DNA of 64,000 nt from contig OW388302.1 of assembly GCA_936450465.1 (NCBI GenBank), positions 61,106,328 to 61,170,327 of the forward strand, given 5' to 3'. The translations under genes and the position numbers were made by a program. The notes under the pieces are model-generated. The model was not told the DNA's origin and searched no databases. It saw only the letters and a list, made by a program, of their open reading frames with translations. Below, piece by piece: positions 42,891 through 55,420 of the stretch. The first letter of the stretch is position 1; each line of letters starts with the position of its first letter. The stretch comes from Gibbula magus. Lineage: Eukaryota; Mollusca; Gastropoda; Trochida; Trochidae.

Positions 42891-44199
42891 AAAATAAGGG
42901 TAATATGACTAGGTTGGATTGAAAGTTGGAGCGGGGGACATCACAGTGCATCACATGCACATATTTCTAGTTTCTATTGTAACTGCTGTCACAAAGTTTG
43001 CAGCAGTACAATGTGTTCCCGCGGTTAACACTTATGTATCTCTTAAGGGTGTTCCGGCGTGAAAGCCGGGCACCACACGTTTTACAGAGCTTAAGTACTG
43101 AAATGCGGTTGATGTACAGACATTGCATGTATTTACATTGTTTATTATTTGTGTTGTTGAATGGTACTAAATAATTTTAAAAAAATACAAAATGAGTTTT
43201 GGTTATACATACATGAGGTACATGAGATGATGGTTATGCATGAATAAATGCCGTTGATGTGGTATGGCAAAAAATTATTATTTATAAAAAACATTTGTAA
43301 AGATATGCTGGCATGAGTAACGATGGTACTACATATGCTATATACAGAAATTATATACATAATATTTACACAAAATGGCGGCATTTGTTGTCAGGTATGG
43401 CAAATTCGGGTTAAGAGTTCATTTTGATTATGGCCATTGCTCAATTATGTGGTAGAGTTTACCATTATAGAATAATTGTTTGGAGTCATCTGTAAAGTCA
43501 CTGGTCTGTCGTGGAGTTTTACAGAAATTACAGGTGGTGGTACACGGCGTCTGGATTGTGCAGCGGTGGAAGGTGGCTGCTTGGTAGTTCCTTACGTTGA
43601 CCCGCTCGAATGGTGGAGTTATGTCCCGACAGGCTGTATGCCTGTATGCTTCCTGGGTGTGCTTGTAGTTGCTAGCTAGTCTTAATGGCAGCTTCCAATT
43701 GGTAACGGGGTCATATTGGCTGTTGTAGTTGAAGGTAGCGCTGGTGCTGGTGCTGGTGGCGGATTTCTTGCTTCTTACTTGGTGAACAGGAAACTTCTAA
43801 AACCTTGATCATCTGTTTCTCAAGGTCTAGGGTGGTTTCATCCATGAAGGTTAAGTTTGTATCGAACAGCTGCGATCGCGACTTGGTGGTAGAGGTAGAG
43901 GTAGATGGGGTCCTGCTGGCACTAATAACCCATGCCACGCTTGGAGTCAAGTTTCATGGTCACTTTTCGATGATTCTGTTAAGTTCATCTAATACAAATA
44001 TTATTTTGCGAAATATAGTCTATTCAGCGTGATTTTCAGTGATTTTAATCGTAAAAGCATTGGATACATCCGAAGTTGACACATGATAAAATAAAAAGCG
44101 GTGATTAGATGAAATATTATTAATTATAATGATAATTGATATTAATCATAACTATATATATAGGGATAAGTATAACGAGGATCACCGCGGGAAGAGTGA
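42891..44199. other. Non-coding stretch, no gene supported
   Basis: There is a low-complexity CACCAGCACCAG-type run near 43735-43775. A minus-strand frame (43790-43950) with a GTAAGA donor is unrecognised. I cannot support a gene. Confidence 0.25.
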
Positions 44200-44764
44200 T
44201 CGGTTTCATCTTCAGACGGGGACTCGCCACAGGAAATCATTCAAAGCTATCAACTTATTACTTCATATTTTATCAAATAATATTTTAGATAACATATGGC
44301 TAGCATGTATTAAAAACATATTGATAAAGACTGGAAATAATGACGTATGGCTATATCATCTACTGGTAAATACTGATTGGATTAAATATACGGTCAAGAC
44401 AAGTATTTCAGACCTCTTTATACAAAAATGGCATTCAGATATTGAAATGTCCTCAAAGGGTAGATTGTATAAGATGATTAAAAATAACACTGAAATTGAC
44501 TTTTATTTACAACACTTGCCTGAAAAATATCTATTTAATTTATTACACATTAGACTATCCAATCACCGTCCTCCTGTGTAAAACTGGAAGTTGGTTTAAG
44601 ATTGATTTTGAATGTAGAAAATGTTCTGTACCATTATGAGCTTCAAATGTAATGTAATGTAGGAGATGAGTATCATTATCTATTCTGCTGTGATTTTTTC
44701 AACAAATTAAGGGAAAAGTTTATTCCAAAAAAATACACTGCAAAGCCTTCAATATTTAATATGT
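44200..44764 (+). pseudogene. Non-LTR retrotransposon ORF2 C-terminal fragment
   Basis: The open frame to 44581 reads FIQKWHSDIEMSSKGRLYK and YLQHLPEKYLFNLLHIRLSN, and shifted frames continue KTGSWFKIDFECRKC and GDEYHYLFCCDFFNKLREKF. This is the post-RT region of mollusc LINEs with its Cys/His motif (CRKC...HYLFCC). Frameshifts are present, and it is cut at 44764 by the 169-bp array. Confidence 0.65.
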
Positions 44765-46797
44765 TAATTCGATCTTATTCCTCTTGCATGCACAGGAACA
44801 GGGGTGTAGCCCGGCTCTCTTGGTTGGATGCAGTTGGGGACATTGTCCTGGCTCTTGGGGTGGTACAAGGGCCAGGGCTCTGTAACAATGAGAGAGAAAT
44901 TGCTCCCGGGATTAAGTCCTGGTAGTCCAAGAGGATTTGATCTAATTCCTCTTGCATGCCCAGGAACGAGGGTGTAGCCCGGCTCTCTGGGTTGGATGTG
45001 GTCGGGGACATCGTCCTTTGCTCTTCGGGCGGTACAAGGGCCAGGGCTCTGTAAGAATGAGGGAGTAATTGCTACTGGGATTAAGTCCTGGTAGTCCAAG
45101 AGGATTTGATCTAATTCCTCTTGCATGCCCAGGAACGAGGGTGTAGCCCGGCTCTCTGGGTTGGATGCGGTCGGGGACATCGTCCTTTGCTCTTGGGGCG
45201 GTACAAGGGCCAGGGCTCTGTAAGAATGAGGGAGAAATTGCTCCCGGGATTAAGTCCTGGTAGTCCAAGAGGATTCGATCTAATTCCTCTTGCTCGGCTC
45301 TGTGGGTTGGATGCGGTTGGGGACATCGTCCTTTGCTCTTGGGGCGGTACAAGGGCCAGGGCTCTGCAACAATGAGAGATAAATTGCTCCCGGGATTAAG
45401 TCCTGGTAGTCCAAGAGGATTTGATCTAATTCCTCTTGCATGCCCAGAAACGAGGGTTTAGCCTGGCTCTCTGGGTTGGATGCGGTCGGGGACATCGTCC
45501 TTTGCTCTTGTGGCGGTACAAGGGCCAGGGCTTTGTAACAATGAGGGAGTAATTGCTACTGGGATTAAGTCCTGGTAGTCCAAGAGGATTTGATCTAATT
45601 CCTCTTGCATGCCCAGGAACGAGGGTGTAGCCCGGCTCTCTGGGTTGGATGCGGTCGGGGACATCGTCCTTTGCTCTTGGGGCGGTACAAGGGCCAGGGC
45701 TCTTTAAGAATGAGGGAGTAATTGCTACTGGGATTAAGTCCTGGTAGTCCAAGAGGATTCGATCTAATTCCTCTTGCATGCCCAGGAACGAGGGTGTAGC
45801 CCGGCTCTCTGGGTTGGATGCGGTCGGGGACATCGTCCTTTGCTCTTTGGGCGGTACAAGGGCCAGGGCTCTGTAAGAATGAGGGAGTAATTGCTACTGG
45901 GATTAAGTCCTGGTAGTCCAAGAGGATTTGATCTAATTCCTCTTGCATGCCCAGGAACGAGGGTGTAGCCCGGCTCTCTGGGTTGGATGCGGTCGGGGAC
46001 ATCGTCCTTTGCTCTTGGGGCGGTACAAGGGCCAGGGCTCTTTAAGAATGAGGGAGTAATTGCTACTGGGATTAAGTCCTGGTAGTCCAAGAGGATTTGA
46101 TCTAATTCCTCTTGCATGCCCAGGAACGAGGGTGTAGCCCGGCTCTCTGGGTTGGATGCGGTCGGGGACATCGTCCTTTGCTCTTGGGGCGGTACAAGGG
46201 CCAGGGCTCTTTAAGAATGAGGGAGTAATTGCTACTGGGATTAAGTCCTGGTAGTCCAAGAGGATTTGATCCAATTCCTCTTGCATGCCCAGGAACGAGG
46301 GTGTAGCCCGGCTCTCTGGGTTGGATGCGGTCGGGGACATCGTCCTTTGCTCTTGGGGCGGTACAAGGGCCAGGGCTCTGTAAGAATGAGGGAGAAATTG
46401 CTCCCGGGTTTAATACCTGGTAGTCCTAGAGGATTTGATCTAATTCCTCTTGCATGCCCAGGAACGAGGGTGTAGCCCGGCTCTCTGGGTTGGATGCGAT
46501 CGGGGACATCGTCCTGGCTCTTGGGGCGGTACAAGGGCCAGGGCTCTGTAAGAATGAGGGAGAAATTGCTCCTGGGATTAAGTCCTGGTAGTCCAAGAGG
46601 ATTCGATCTAATTCCTCTTGCATGCCCAGGAACGGGGGTGTAGCCCGGCTCTCTTGGTTGGATGCAGTTAGGGACATCGTCCTGGCTCTTGGGGCGGTAC
46701 AAGGCCCAGGCTCTGTAAGAATGAGGGAGAAATTGCTCCTGGGATTAAGTCCTGGTAATCCAAGAGGATTCGATCTAATTCCTCTGCATGCCCATAA
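44765..46797. repeat. Satellite array, 169-bp unit, about 13 copies
   Basis: CCTCTTGCATGCCCAGGAAC recurs at about 169-bp spacing, with some shortened units (for example near 45291). The unit is not a multiple of three, so the minus strand gives staggered ORFs of about 135 codons that pass through all three frames (MSPTASNPESRATPS..., EELDQILLDYQDLIP). These are repeat artefacts, not a gene. Units contain an acceptor-like TCTTACAG on the minus strand. Confidence 0.9.
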
Positions 46798-48250
46798 CGA
46801 AGTTGAATACCTGAGGTGGCGGACCGGTAGAAGGGTGCTCCGTGGACACCGGTGGTGTAGTGGGCAAGGCGGACGCAAGGATGGCTGGCAAAGCGGCTGC
46901 GCTGGATCCTGGGTTGGTCCTCCTTGCTCGTTGTGAGTGGTAGCTGGATGCCAGAGATCGGTTCAGCTTGTGGCAAGTGACTATATGGCGTATGCAGTCA
47001 TCTCGTCTGGTAAACTCCTAGTCACAAATGGTACAGGTTTGTACAATTGTTCCATGGACACTTTTGTTGTGTCTCTAGAGCCGTCACATCTAGAAAAGAC
47101 TTTCGGCACACGTTGTGGCGGATATATTGTTCCTAATGTGGTTGCCTGCGGTGTAACCTAAGATGCACTGTGACATCATCAGGGGCCCTAAGCTGGAGTA
47201 ATAGAGACTTACGTATAAGGCAAAAAGATATATTTAATTGCAATTGGCAGAAAATAGAGATACAGAATGTGCAATAAATAGACTATTGAATTATATTCAC
47301 ATGATTAAGATTTAGGAGAGAGTAGTTAGGTGATTGACATAGACATTTGGTAGAAGAGGAAGAGAAGGCACAACACAACGTTGGGTACAAAGTATATATT
47401 GTAAAACAAAATGATGGGAATACATAAGAGGGGCGCAATTTCCCGTATTGGTGTAATGATGTACAATATGTTGAACAATATTATTACATTGATCTTCATA
47501 GAAAAAATATATGCACAACTTATGGTTATTTGGAACTGTGAGACTCAGAATTATAGAAGTCCTTAGAATGTCCTCAAGGGTTGAACCAGAGATTAAGGCC
47601 TGGTAGTCCAAGAGGATTTTGTCTTATTCCTCTTGAACACCTAGGAATGGGGATGTGGGCCGGCTGGAGGCGGTGGGGTACATCGTCACGGTTTTATGGG
47701 CGGAAGACTGACCACGGTTCTGTAAATAGAAATTCATTGTCAGTGTGGGTCCAGTGGAGGAGAGGGGGGAACGGGACGGTTCCCAAGTACACAGCGGTAG
47801 TTGGCTTGTGATAGAGTTGAGAGTCATTAAAGAGCTGTACCTGCGTCAGCGGTGATGAGCATGGCGCGGTGGTGACAATGTGGCTGTCCTGTGGTCCTTG
47901 CTATAGGAGCAGGAGCAGTGGATGCGGCGGTGTTTGTTGCTGTTGCATGGGAGAGGTGCCGAGTAGTACTTCTCTGTGTCAACAGAGCGGCAGTTGGTCT
48001 TGTACACTTGCTGTCTTACAGATTCTGTTTTGGTGATATGCCGGATTGCATCGTCCCTCCGAGTTACAGCTGATCACTAATAGTGCATTTGTGTGAATTC
48101 GTGCGATGGACACTGTTGTGCACATACGGCACAACTGATGTTGAACATTGTTGGGAAGTGAGTGACAATTACCTGTGGTGTAACGTCAAACGCACTGTTG
48201 CGTCATAGATGTGTGTGTATGGGGGCCGCACTATTGTTGCACTGTGGTCT
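46798..48250 (-). repeat. Diverged, larger parent units of the satellite family
   Basis: 47585-47790 repeats the satellite phrase (CCTGGTAGTCCAAGAGGATT, GGTTCTGTAAATAG), and 46850-47170 resembles 47870-48205 (TCTGGTAA..., CTGTGGTGTAAC, TGACATCATC). This suggests a ~1-kb dispersed element of unknown class, whose 169-bp part was amplified next door. No coding call is made. Confidence 0.35.
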
Positions 48251-48826
48251 TAAGTTGTGTGTGAAGCCCGTTTGTCCACAAAGACCAGGCTGAAATTCTA
48301 TCAGAAAGAACAAGTGAAAAAGTGAGTGTGGCTCACTAATACCCCCGACTGTTAAAGTTTGAATTTTTTATTTTACTTATAGAGAGAGGTGTCTGCACAC
48401 CTAGGGATTGATCAGCTTTGAAATGTAATTGCTAAGAATAAAGTGATTGTGAAAAGGGTAGGACAAGTCTGTGGTTAAGTAAAAGTAGAAATAATAGTAA
48501 CTTGAAAAGGTAGTGGTAACATAATAAACTACTGCCATTACAACTGATTTCAACTTTATTTTGGAAATTAATCCATCATAATGATTCATTCGAGTGACTT
48601 GAAACAACAGGTACATGGAAGCACACCCGTGTAAGCACAGTGAGGCATGTACAGTACATTTTCCAAAATATAACCAGTGGAAATATAAAATAGTATAATC
48701 AACAAGAACACAGAAGTAGCTTTTGATGAAAATTACATGAAAAAGAGAAAATGATAAAGTCAACAAATCACAACACAGAAGTAGCTTCATTCATTCTAGC
48801 TCCTCTCACCTCTCCTAATTTGACAT

Positions 48827-49033
48827 TTGCTCATCAACCATCAACCAGTCGCTCTACACTTCAATTCTGAAGATCATGGCAGAAAAGATATGCTTTATGA
48901 GATCATTGCACAACTCAGGGAAGACTCTGAAATTGCTGCTACCACTGTAAGGCGAAGAGCCTTAGAACTCAGGTGGATTTTCAAGCTCCATTTCTTCCAA
49001 CCGCAAGGGCTCAACGATAAGGTTATAAGCTGA
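48827..49033 (+). pseudogene. C-terminal fragment of a GIY-YIG/Penelope-type or RT-associated protein
   Basis: The frame reads PVALHFNSEDHGRKDMLYEI, IAQLREDSE, RRALELRWIFKL and PQGLNDKV, ending in a stop. The order HFN..H...D....I..L....R...E..WI..L....P.GLN is that found at the end of GIY-YIG endonuclease regions attached to reverse transcriptases such as Penelope-like elements. Isolated fragment, tentative. Confidence 0.45.
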
Positions 49034-50049
49034 AGTATCTAGCTCGGTCTTCCCTATTACTATAGATAACAGTTCTACATGCAGGATGATTATTCACTAT
49101 TTAAATTTAACTTTTATATATTATATTATATATTAACACTATTCACTAACTTAACTCAAAGGTAGATACATATTAAGGTGTAACAGCTGACGATATGGAA
49201 TTGGGAACCTTGTATGTACGATCACATGTTTCTTAATTCAATTATTCAATTTTCAAATAACTGGCACATGTTTTTCATCGAATAAGAACCTGGCTGCTTA
49301 TTCACTGTCCATAGTTGAACTAAAAGGTATAGTTGAACTAAAAGGTAAATATAGATATAAATATTAAGGGTGGCAAACTTCCAATGTATTGGGGAACCTT
49401 TTAAATCGATCACACGTTTCTTACACTCAGACAGATAGATTTTATTAAGTTTTAGGCCATTGGCCAAAATACATAGTTAAACATGAATGAGTATACATAG
49501 CATTGACATAGCTTGACAGGAAAATTACTTTAATTGTATAGGGTATTTTTTCGGTTAATTGTAATATAATGTTAAGACTGTTCTTCGTTGGATATTGTTG
49601 TAAATGTGGTTTTAGGTAAATTTTCCGTAGTTCTGTGTAGGATGGACATTATAAAAGTACGTGGAATTCATCTTCAACGACAGAGATGTTACTTTTCTTG
49701 CATCTTTAAGGTTTGTTATTCAATATTCGAATAACCAATAAGTAACTGGCACATTATTTTTTTTTAATAAGGAACTTCCTGCTTATTCACTCTTCAGAGT
49801 TTAACTAAAAGGTATATTAAGGGTGGCAAACTGCCAATATGGGGTTTGGGAACCTCGTACATCGATCACTATCATATTTTCGATATTACCTTCACATCCT
49901 GGCTCTAGAACAGAGGCGACCTCGGGGTCACCAAGTCCATCATATCTGCACCATCTATCACATGGTAACTGCAAAAAATAGTTGCAAATATACACGCCCT
50001 TATTGCATCTGAATTGAAACACCATGAAATATGTTTATAAATTATAAGC
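49034..50049. repeat. Non-coding, with a repeat seen two to three times
   Basis: The phrase AAGGGTGGCAAACTTCCAAT...GGGAACCT..ATCGATCAC occurs at 49365-49425 and 49810-49870, with a partial copy near 49195-49225. CTGGCTGCTTATTCACT recurs upstream of each. No gene supported. Confidence 0.4.
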
Positions 50050-52515
50050 AGCTCCGACTAAGTCGGAGCTGCTAACAGTTTTTGTGCAGTTTCCATCGCC
50101 GCCGCCGCCGCCGCCGCCGCCGCGTTTTGTATTGGTTATAACTTTTTTCCAATAAGGTTTTGAGAACTCATAAACATAACTTCTCACTTATACCCCTGGG
50201 GAATTTTTTTGACATGTTCACATTCAAGGTTAAAGGTCAAGGTCACGAGTTCTGAAATCGCTAAAAAAATCCTTGTAAACACGATAACTTGAAAAATATT
50301 TGTGCTATCAGGCTCTTATTTGGTGTATATCAACTATGGAGAAAGGCAAAGATTTGATAAGGTTTTCGCTAACATCCGTCTAAGGTCAAGGTCATAGCGA
50401 GGTCACAACTTAAGCATGCTTTTGCGAAAATGTCTTATTTCAACTATTAACACTTTCAATCATTACATGATTGTGATACACAATGAAAAGTGATCACTGA
50501 TTGTGTGACCTTGAGTTTTAAAGGTCAAGGTCACGAGATAGGGTCATGGTCATCAGTTCTGAAATCACTAGATAACTTCTTTCCAATGAGGTATCAACAC
50601 CTCATATACATAACTTCTTACTTATGCCCCTGGGGAATTATTTTGACATGTTCATATTCAAGGTCAAAGGTCAAGGTCACGTGTTCTGAAATCGCTAAAA
50701 AAAATCCTTGTAAACACGATAACTTGAAAAATATTTGTCCTATCAGGCTCTTATTTGGTGCATATCAACTATGGAGAAAGGCAAAGATTTGATAAGGTTT
50801 TCGCTAACATCCGTCTAAGGTCAAGGTCATAGCGAGGTCACAACTTAAGCATGCTTTTGCGAAAATGTCTTATTTCAACTATTAACACTTTCAATCATTA
50901 CATGATTGTGATACACAATGAAAAGTGATCACTGATTGTGTGACCTTGAGTTTTAAAGGTCAAGGTCACGAGATAGGGTCATGGTCATCAGTTCTGAAAT
51001 CACTAGATAACTTCTTTCCAATGAGGTATCAACACCTCATATACATAACTTCTTACTTATGCCCCTGGGGAATTATTTTGACATGTTCATATTCAAGGTC
51101 AAAGGTCAAGGTCACGTGTTCTGAAATCGCTAAAAAAAATCCTTGTAAACACGATAACTTGAAAAATATTTGTCCTATCAGGCTCTTATTTGGTGCATAT
51201 CAACTATGGAGAAAGGCAAAGATTTGATAAGGTTTTCGCTAACATCCGTCAAAGGTCAAGGTCATAGCGAGGTCACAACTTAAGCATGCTTTTGCGAAAA
51301 TGTCTTAGTTCAAATATTAACACTTTGAATCATTACATGATTGTGATACACAATGAAAAGTGATCACCGATTGTGTGACCTTGAGTTTTAAAGGTCAAGG
51401 TCACGAGATAGGGTCATGGTAATCAGTTCTGAAATCGCTAAATAACTTCTTTCCAAGGAGGTATCAACACCTCATATACATAACTTCTTACTTATATCCC
51501 TGGGGAATTATTTTGACATGTTCATATTCAAGGTAAAAGGTCAAGGTCACAAGTTCTGAAATTGCCAAAAAAATCCTTACTTGAAAAATATGTGTGCTAT
51601 CAGGCTCTTATTTGGTGTATATCAACTATGGAGAAAGGCTTAGATTTTAAAAGGTTTTAGCTAACATTCGTCAAAGGTCAAGGTCATAGCGAGGTCACAA
51701 CCTAAGCATGCTTTTGCGAAAATGTCTTATTTCAACTATTAACACTTTGAATCATTACATGATTGTGATACACAATGAAAAGTGATCACTGATTGTGTGA
51801 CCTTGAATTTTAAAGGTCAAGGTTATGAGATATGGTCATGCTGACCAGTTCTGAAATCACTAAGTAACTTTTTCCCTTGAAGATATTAACACCTCATGTA
51901 GATAGCTTAATTTCTTTCTTATACACCTGGTGAATGATTTTGACATGTTCACATTCAAGGTCAAAGGTCAAGGTCATGAGTTCTGAAATCACTACAACAA
52001 TCCTTGTAAACATGGTAACTTCAAACTTTGTTTGTGCTATTAGGCTCTTATTTGGTATATATTAACTATAGAAACTGGAGAAAGACCAAGATTTGTAAAC
52101 GTTTTCGCTAAAATCTGTCAAAGGTCAAGGTCACAGTGAGGTCAAAACTTAAGCATGCTTTTGTGAATATGCCATATTTTAACAATGAACACTTTGAGTC
52201 ATTCCATGATTGTTATACGCGATGAAAAGTGATCATTGATGGTGTGACCTTGAAGGTCAAAGGTCAAGGTCATGAGATATTGGTTAAGGCCACGTTAATC
52301 CTTTGATCAAATTTTGAAAGAAGAAATAGGTTTTAAGAACAAACTTGTGAAAAGTGACCCCAGTGATGATTAGTAATAACACGAATAATGAACATAATTT
52401 TGTTAAAAAGAATTCCCATTTTATTGATGCTGACGAGAAGGCGGAACAGGGAAAGGCAAGACCCTAAGTTTCGGAGCTGCTCTGCTTTTGCGGTGTCCCG
52501 CAAACGCTAATCTAG
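50050..52515 (+). mobile_element. Helitron-like element H5 with ~435-bp tandem units
   Basis: The 5' end is a palindrome GCTCCGACTAAGTCGGAGC (50050-50068), followed by (GCC)n at 50096-50124. Several ~435-bp units follow; two (from about 50486 and 50921) are almost identical. The 3' end: TTTGCGG (52487-52493), loop TGTC, CCGCAAA (52498-52504), then CTAG at 52512-52515. Hairpin plus CTRR end is the Helitron signature. No Rep/helicase, so non-autonomous. Confidence 0.75.
50096..50124. repeat. (GCC)n microsatellite
   Basis: Pure CCGCCGCC run within the 5' region of H5; the other Helitron-like copies have only two or three GCC here. Confidence 0.9.
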
Positions 52516-53518
52516 TTTACTCTATTTTAACACTTATATACACAATATTGTATCTTTAATTCACCACAATTTTATACGATACTACAGATGGTCAACGTTG
52601 TAAATGGTAATACCTGTCAATTACAAGACAATTGAAACAGTCGTATCTGGTGGTCTCTGGGAAAATAACGAACCTGTTTCTCAAAATCCCAAAGGCTTTT
52701 TTCAGATACTATACGGGTTCTTGCTAGGTGCTAGTGAAGATTCCCTTTTCCAAATATTCATGAATGAATTGTGACCACAACACTTTGGAACCGGTTCCTG
52801 TCTGCCTGGGGAACATGCGGGTTCTTGAATGTGCAGACTCTTGCCTGGGAGAAGTATGCCCTTCCAATTTGCCCCTGCACCTAAATAGATAAATCTGCAG
52901 TTTACATTGCATCAAGTACTGCCAAAGTATTGCTAAAATAGTTCTTGTAGTTAAAATATACAGAACCACTGTTGTCGGGTACCTTTAAGCGCAACTCCCG
53001 GATAAAATTGACCAAAATTCGTTTGACTAAACCAAGCTAAATGGTACACTAATGTGCATCTGTGTGCATAATATCGTGCTCAATATGATTTTCCGTTAGG
53101 TCATAACAAATTTAAAACAATAGATTATTTTATTATTTGCGATTAAAAAAAAATAGCGTCATTTACTTGCCGCCGCGATCGTTTTGTTCCGGTGATGTAA
53201 CCGGATGTGACGTCGACTGGGGCAAACAAACGTGACGTAACAGCCACGTGACAGTGTAAACAACACAGCGCTTCACTTCGGTGATCGCTTTTTGACGATT
53301 TGCGTCACAAATAAAGTTAAACTGAGAGTGAAATTCGAATATCTGCTGTATAAAAGTATAATGGCAACAAGGAAATAGCTAAATCTTTGTTTTGGTTCAT
53401 AATTATGAGAAAGGACATGTCAAATTCTGTAGCCTACTGTAGTGTAGGAGTCGTTGTCCTCTGTCGACACGGAATTATTTCGGTAATGGGTCTTTCTTCT
53501 AACGATGCATAATTAGCA
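52516..53518. other. No gene seen
   Basis: Non-coding. AGCGCAACTCCCGGAT at 52989 is inversely matched by ATCCGGGAGTTGCTCT at 56161, so the two could be ends of one interrupted element. CRE-like TGACGTAA/TGACGTCG motifs lie near 53210-53240. Confidence 0.25.
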
Positions 53519-54965
53519 TCTCCGACTTAGTCTTCGATTTGAGAACTCATATACATAACTTCTTACTTATGCCACTGGGGAATTTTTTTTACATGTTCAC
53601 ATTCAAGGTCAAAAATCAAGGTCACGAGTTCTGAAATCGCTAAAAAAATCCTTTTAAACACGACAACGATAACTCTTTTGGGGTGTATATCAACTATGGA
53701 GAAAGGCCAAGATTTGAAAAGGTTTTCGGTAACATCCGTCAAAGGTCAAGGTCATAGCGAGGTCACAACTTAAGCATGCTTTTGTGAAAATGTCTTATTT
53801 CAACTATTAACACTTTGAATCATTACATGATTGTGATACACAATGAAAAGTGATCACTGATTGTGTGACCTTGAATTTTAAAGGTCAAGGTCACGACATG
53901 TCCACCCCGAAGGTATCAACACCTCATATATATAGCTTCTTTCTTGTACACCTGGGGAATTATTTTGACATGATCACATTCAAGGTCAAAGGTCAAGATA
54001 ATGAGTTCTTAAATCACTAAAAAAAATCCTTGTAAACACGATAACTTCAACAACTTCTGTGCTATCAGGCCCTTACTTGGTATATATCAACTATGGAGAA
54101 AGACTGAGCTTTGAAAAGGCTTTCGTTAAAATTGGCCCAAGGTCAAGGTCACAGCGAGGTCACAACTTAAGCATGCAGTTGCGAACATGCCTTATTTTAA
54201 CTATTAACACTTTGAATCATTACATGATTGTTATACACAATGAAAAGTGATCATTGACTGTGTGACCTTGAAGATCAAAGGTCAAGGTCACGAGATTTGG
54301 TCATGGTGACCAGTTCTGAAATCTCTAAATAACTTTTTTTCAAGAAGGTATCAACACCTCATATACATAGCTTCTTTCTTATAAATCTGGTGAATGATTT
54401 TGACATGTTCATATTCAAGGTCAAAGGTCAAGGTCATGAGTTCTTAAATTACTACAACAATCCTTGTATACGCGATAACTTCAAAAACTTCTGTGCTATC
54501 AGGCCCTTACTTGGTATATATCAACTATGGAGAAAGACCAAGATTTTAAAACGTTTTCGCTAAAATCTGTCAACGGTAAAGGTCACAGCAAAGTCGCAAC
54601 TTAAGCATGCTATTGTGAATATGCCTTATGTTAACAATGAACACTTTGAGTCATTGCATGATTGTTGTACACAATGAAAAGTAATCATTGATGGTGTGAC
54701 CTTGAAGGTCAAAGGTCAAGGTCATGAGATATTGGTTAATGCCATGTTAATCCTTTGATCCAATTTTGAAATCAGAAATAGGTTTTAAGAACAAACTTGT
54801 GAAAAGTGACCCAAGACTTGTTAGAATAACTTGAATAATGAACAAATTTTTGTCCAGAACAATTCCCATTTTATTTATGCTGAGGAGAAGGCGGAACAGG
54901 GAAAGGCGAGACCCAAAGTTTCGGAGCTGCTCTGCTTTTGCGGTGTCCCGCAAACGCTCATCTAG
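53519..54965 (+). mobile_element. Helitron-like element H6
   Basis: It starts TCTCCGACTTAG, carries about three ~430-bp units with TCAAGGTCAAAGGTCAAG, and ends with the same hairpin and CTAG at 54962-54965. Confidence 0.7.
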
Positions 54966-55420
54966 TTTGTTATGTGTATGGACATGTTCTTTCGAAAATA
55001 TAAATATTACTTGAATTTTCAATCTGAGTAGGGGAAAACAACATTATCAGTCTCTCAAACCCTGGCTCTCATCGAGTGTGTTTTGCAGATCCATTTTTTG
55101 ATACGCGCTCACAATCTTCCAAAGTGATTTTTTAAAGAAATGTGTCTGGCCCACAGGGATGGCAGTATCCAAATTCTGATAACCATGGTAATTTTTACTA
55201 GCCTCTGGCTAAATGACTGGTGTTAATTTTAGCTCTGAGATTCATTAACATGTCAATTATAAGAACTATTGCACCATTTCTTTTGTAAAATGTGAATGTG
55301 TGCATGACTCGCCTTTTTAAGAAACGTTTATAATTGATTTGTCTTCAACTTAAAAAACGTTTATAATTGATTTGTCTTCAACAATTATTTTTTAAATATC
55401 GACATTTGGTTTCAATGAAA
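54966..55420. other. No gene seen; small direct repeat
   Basis: AACGTTTATAATTGATTTGT is duplicated in tandem at about 55324-55380. Otherwise unremarkable. Confidence 0.3.

Noticed and set aside
44765..46797. Many overlapping minus-strand ORFs of 70-150 codons (Pro/Ser/Arg-rich) that look like a repeat protein family
   Set aside because: They repeat every 169 bp, run through three frames and exist only because the satellite unit lacks stops.
50490..51227. Two identical 100-codon ORFs
   Set aside because: They arise from duplicated 435-bp units of a Helitron-like element; no protein motif.
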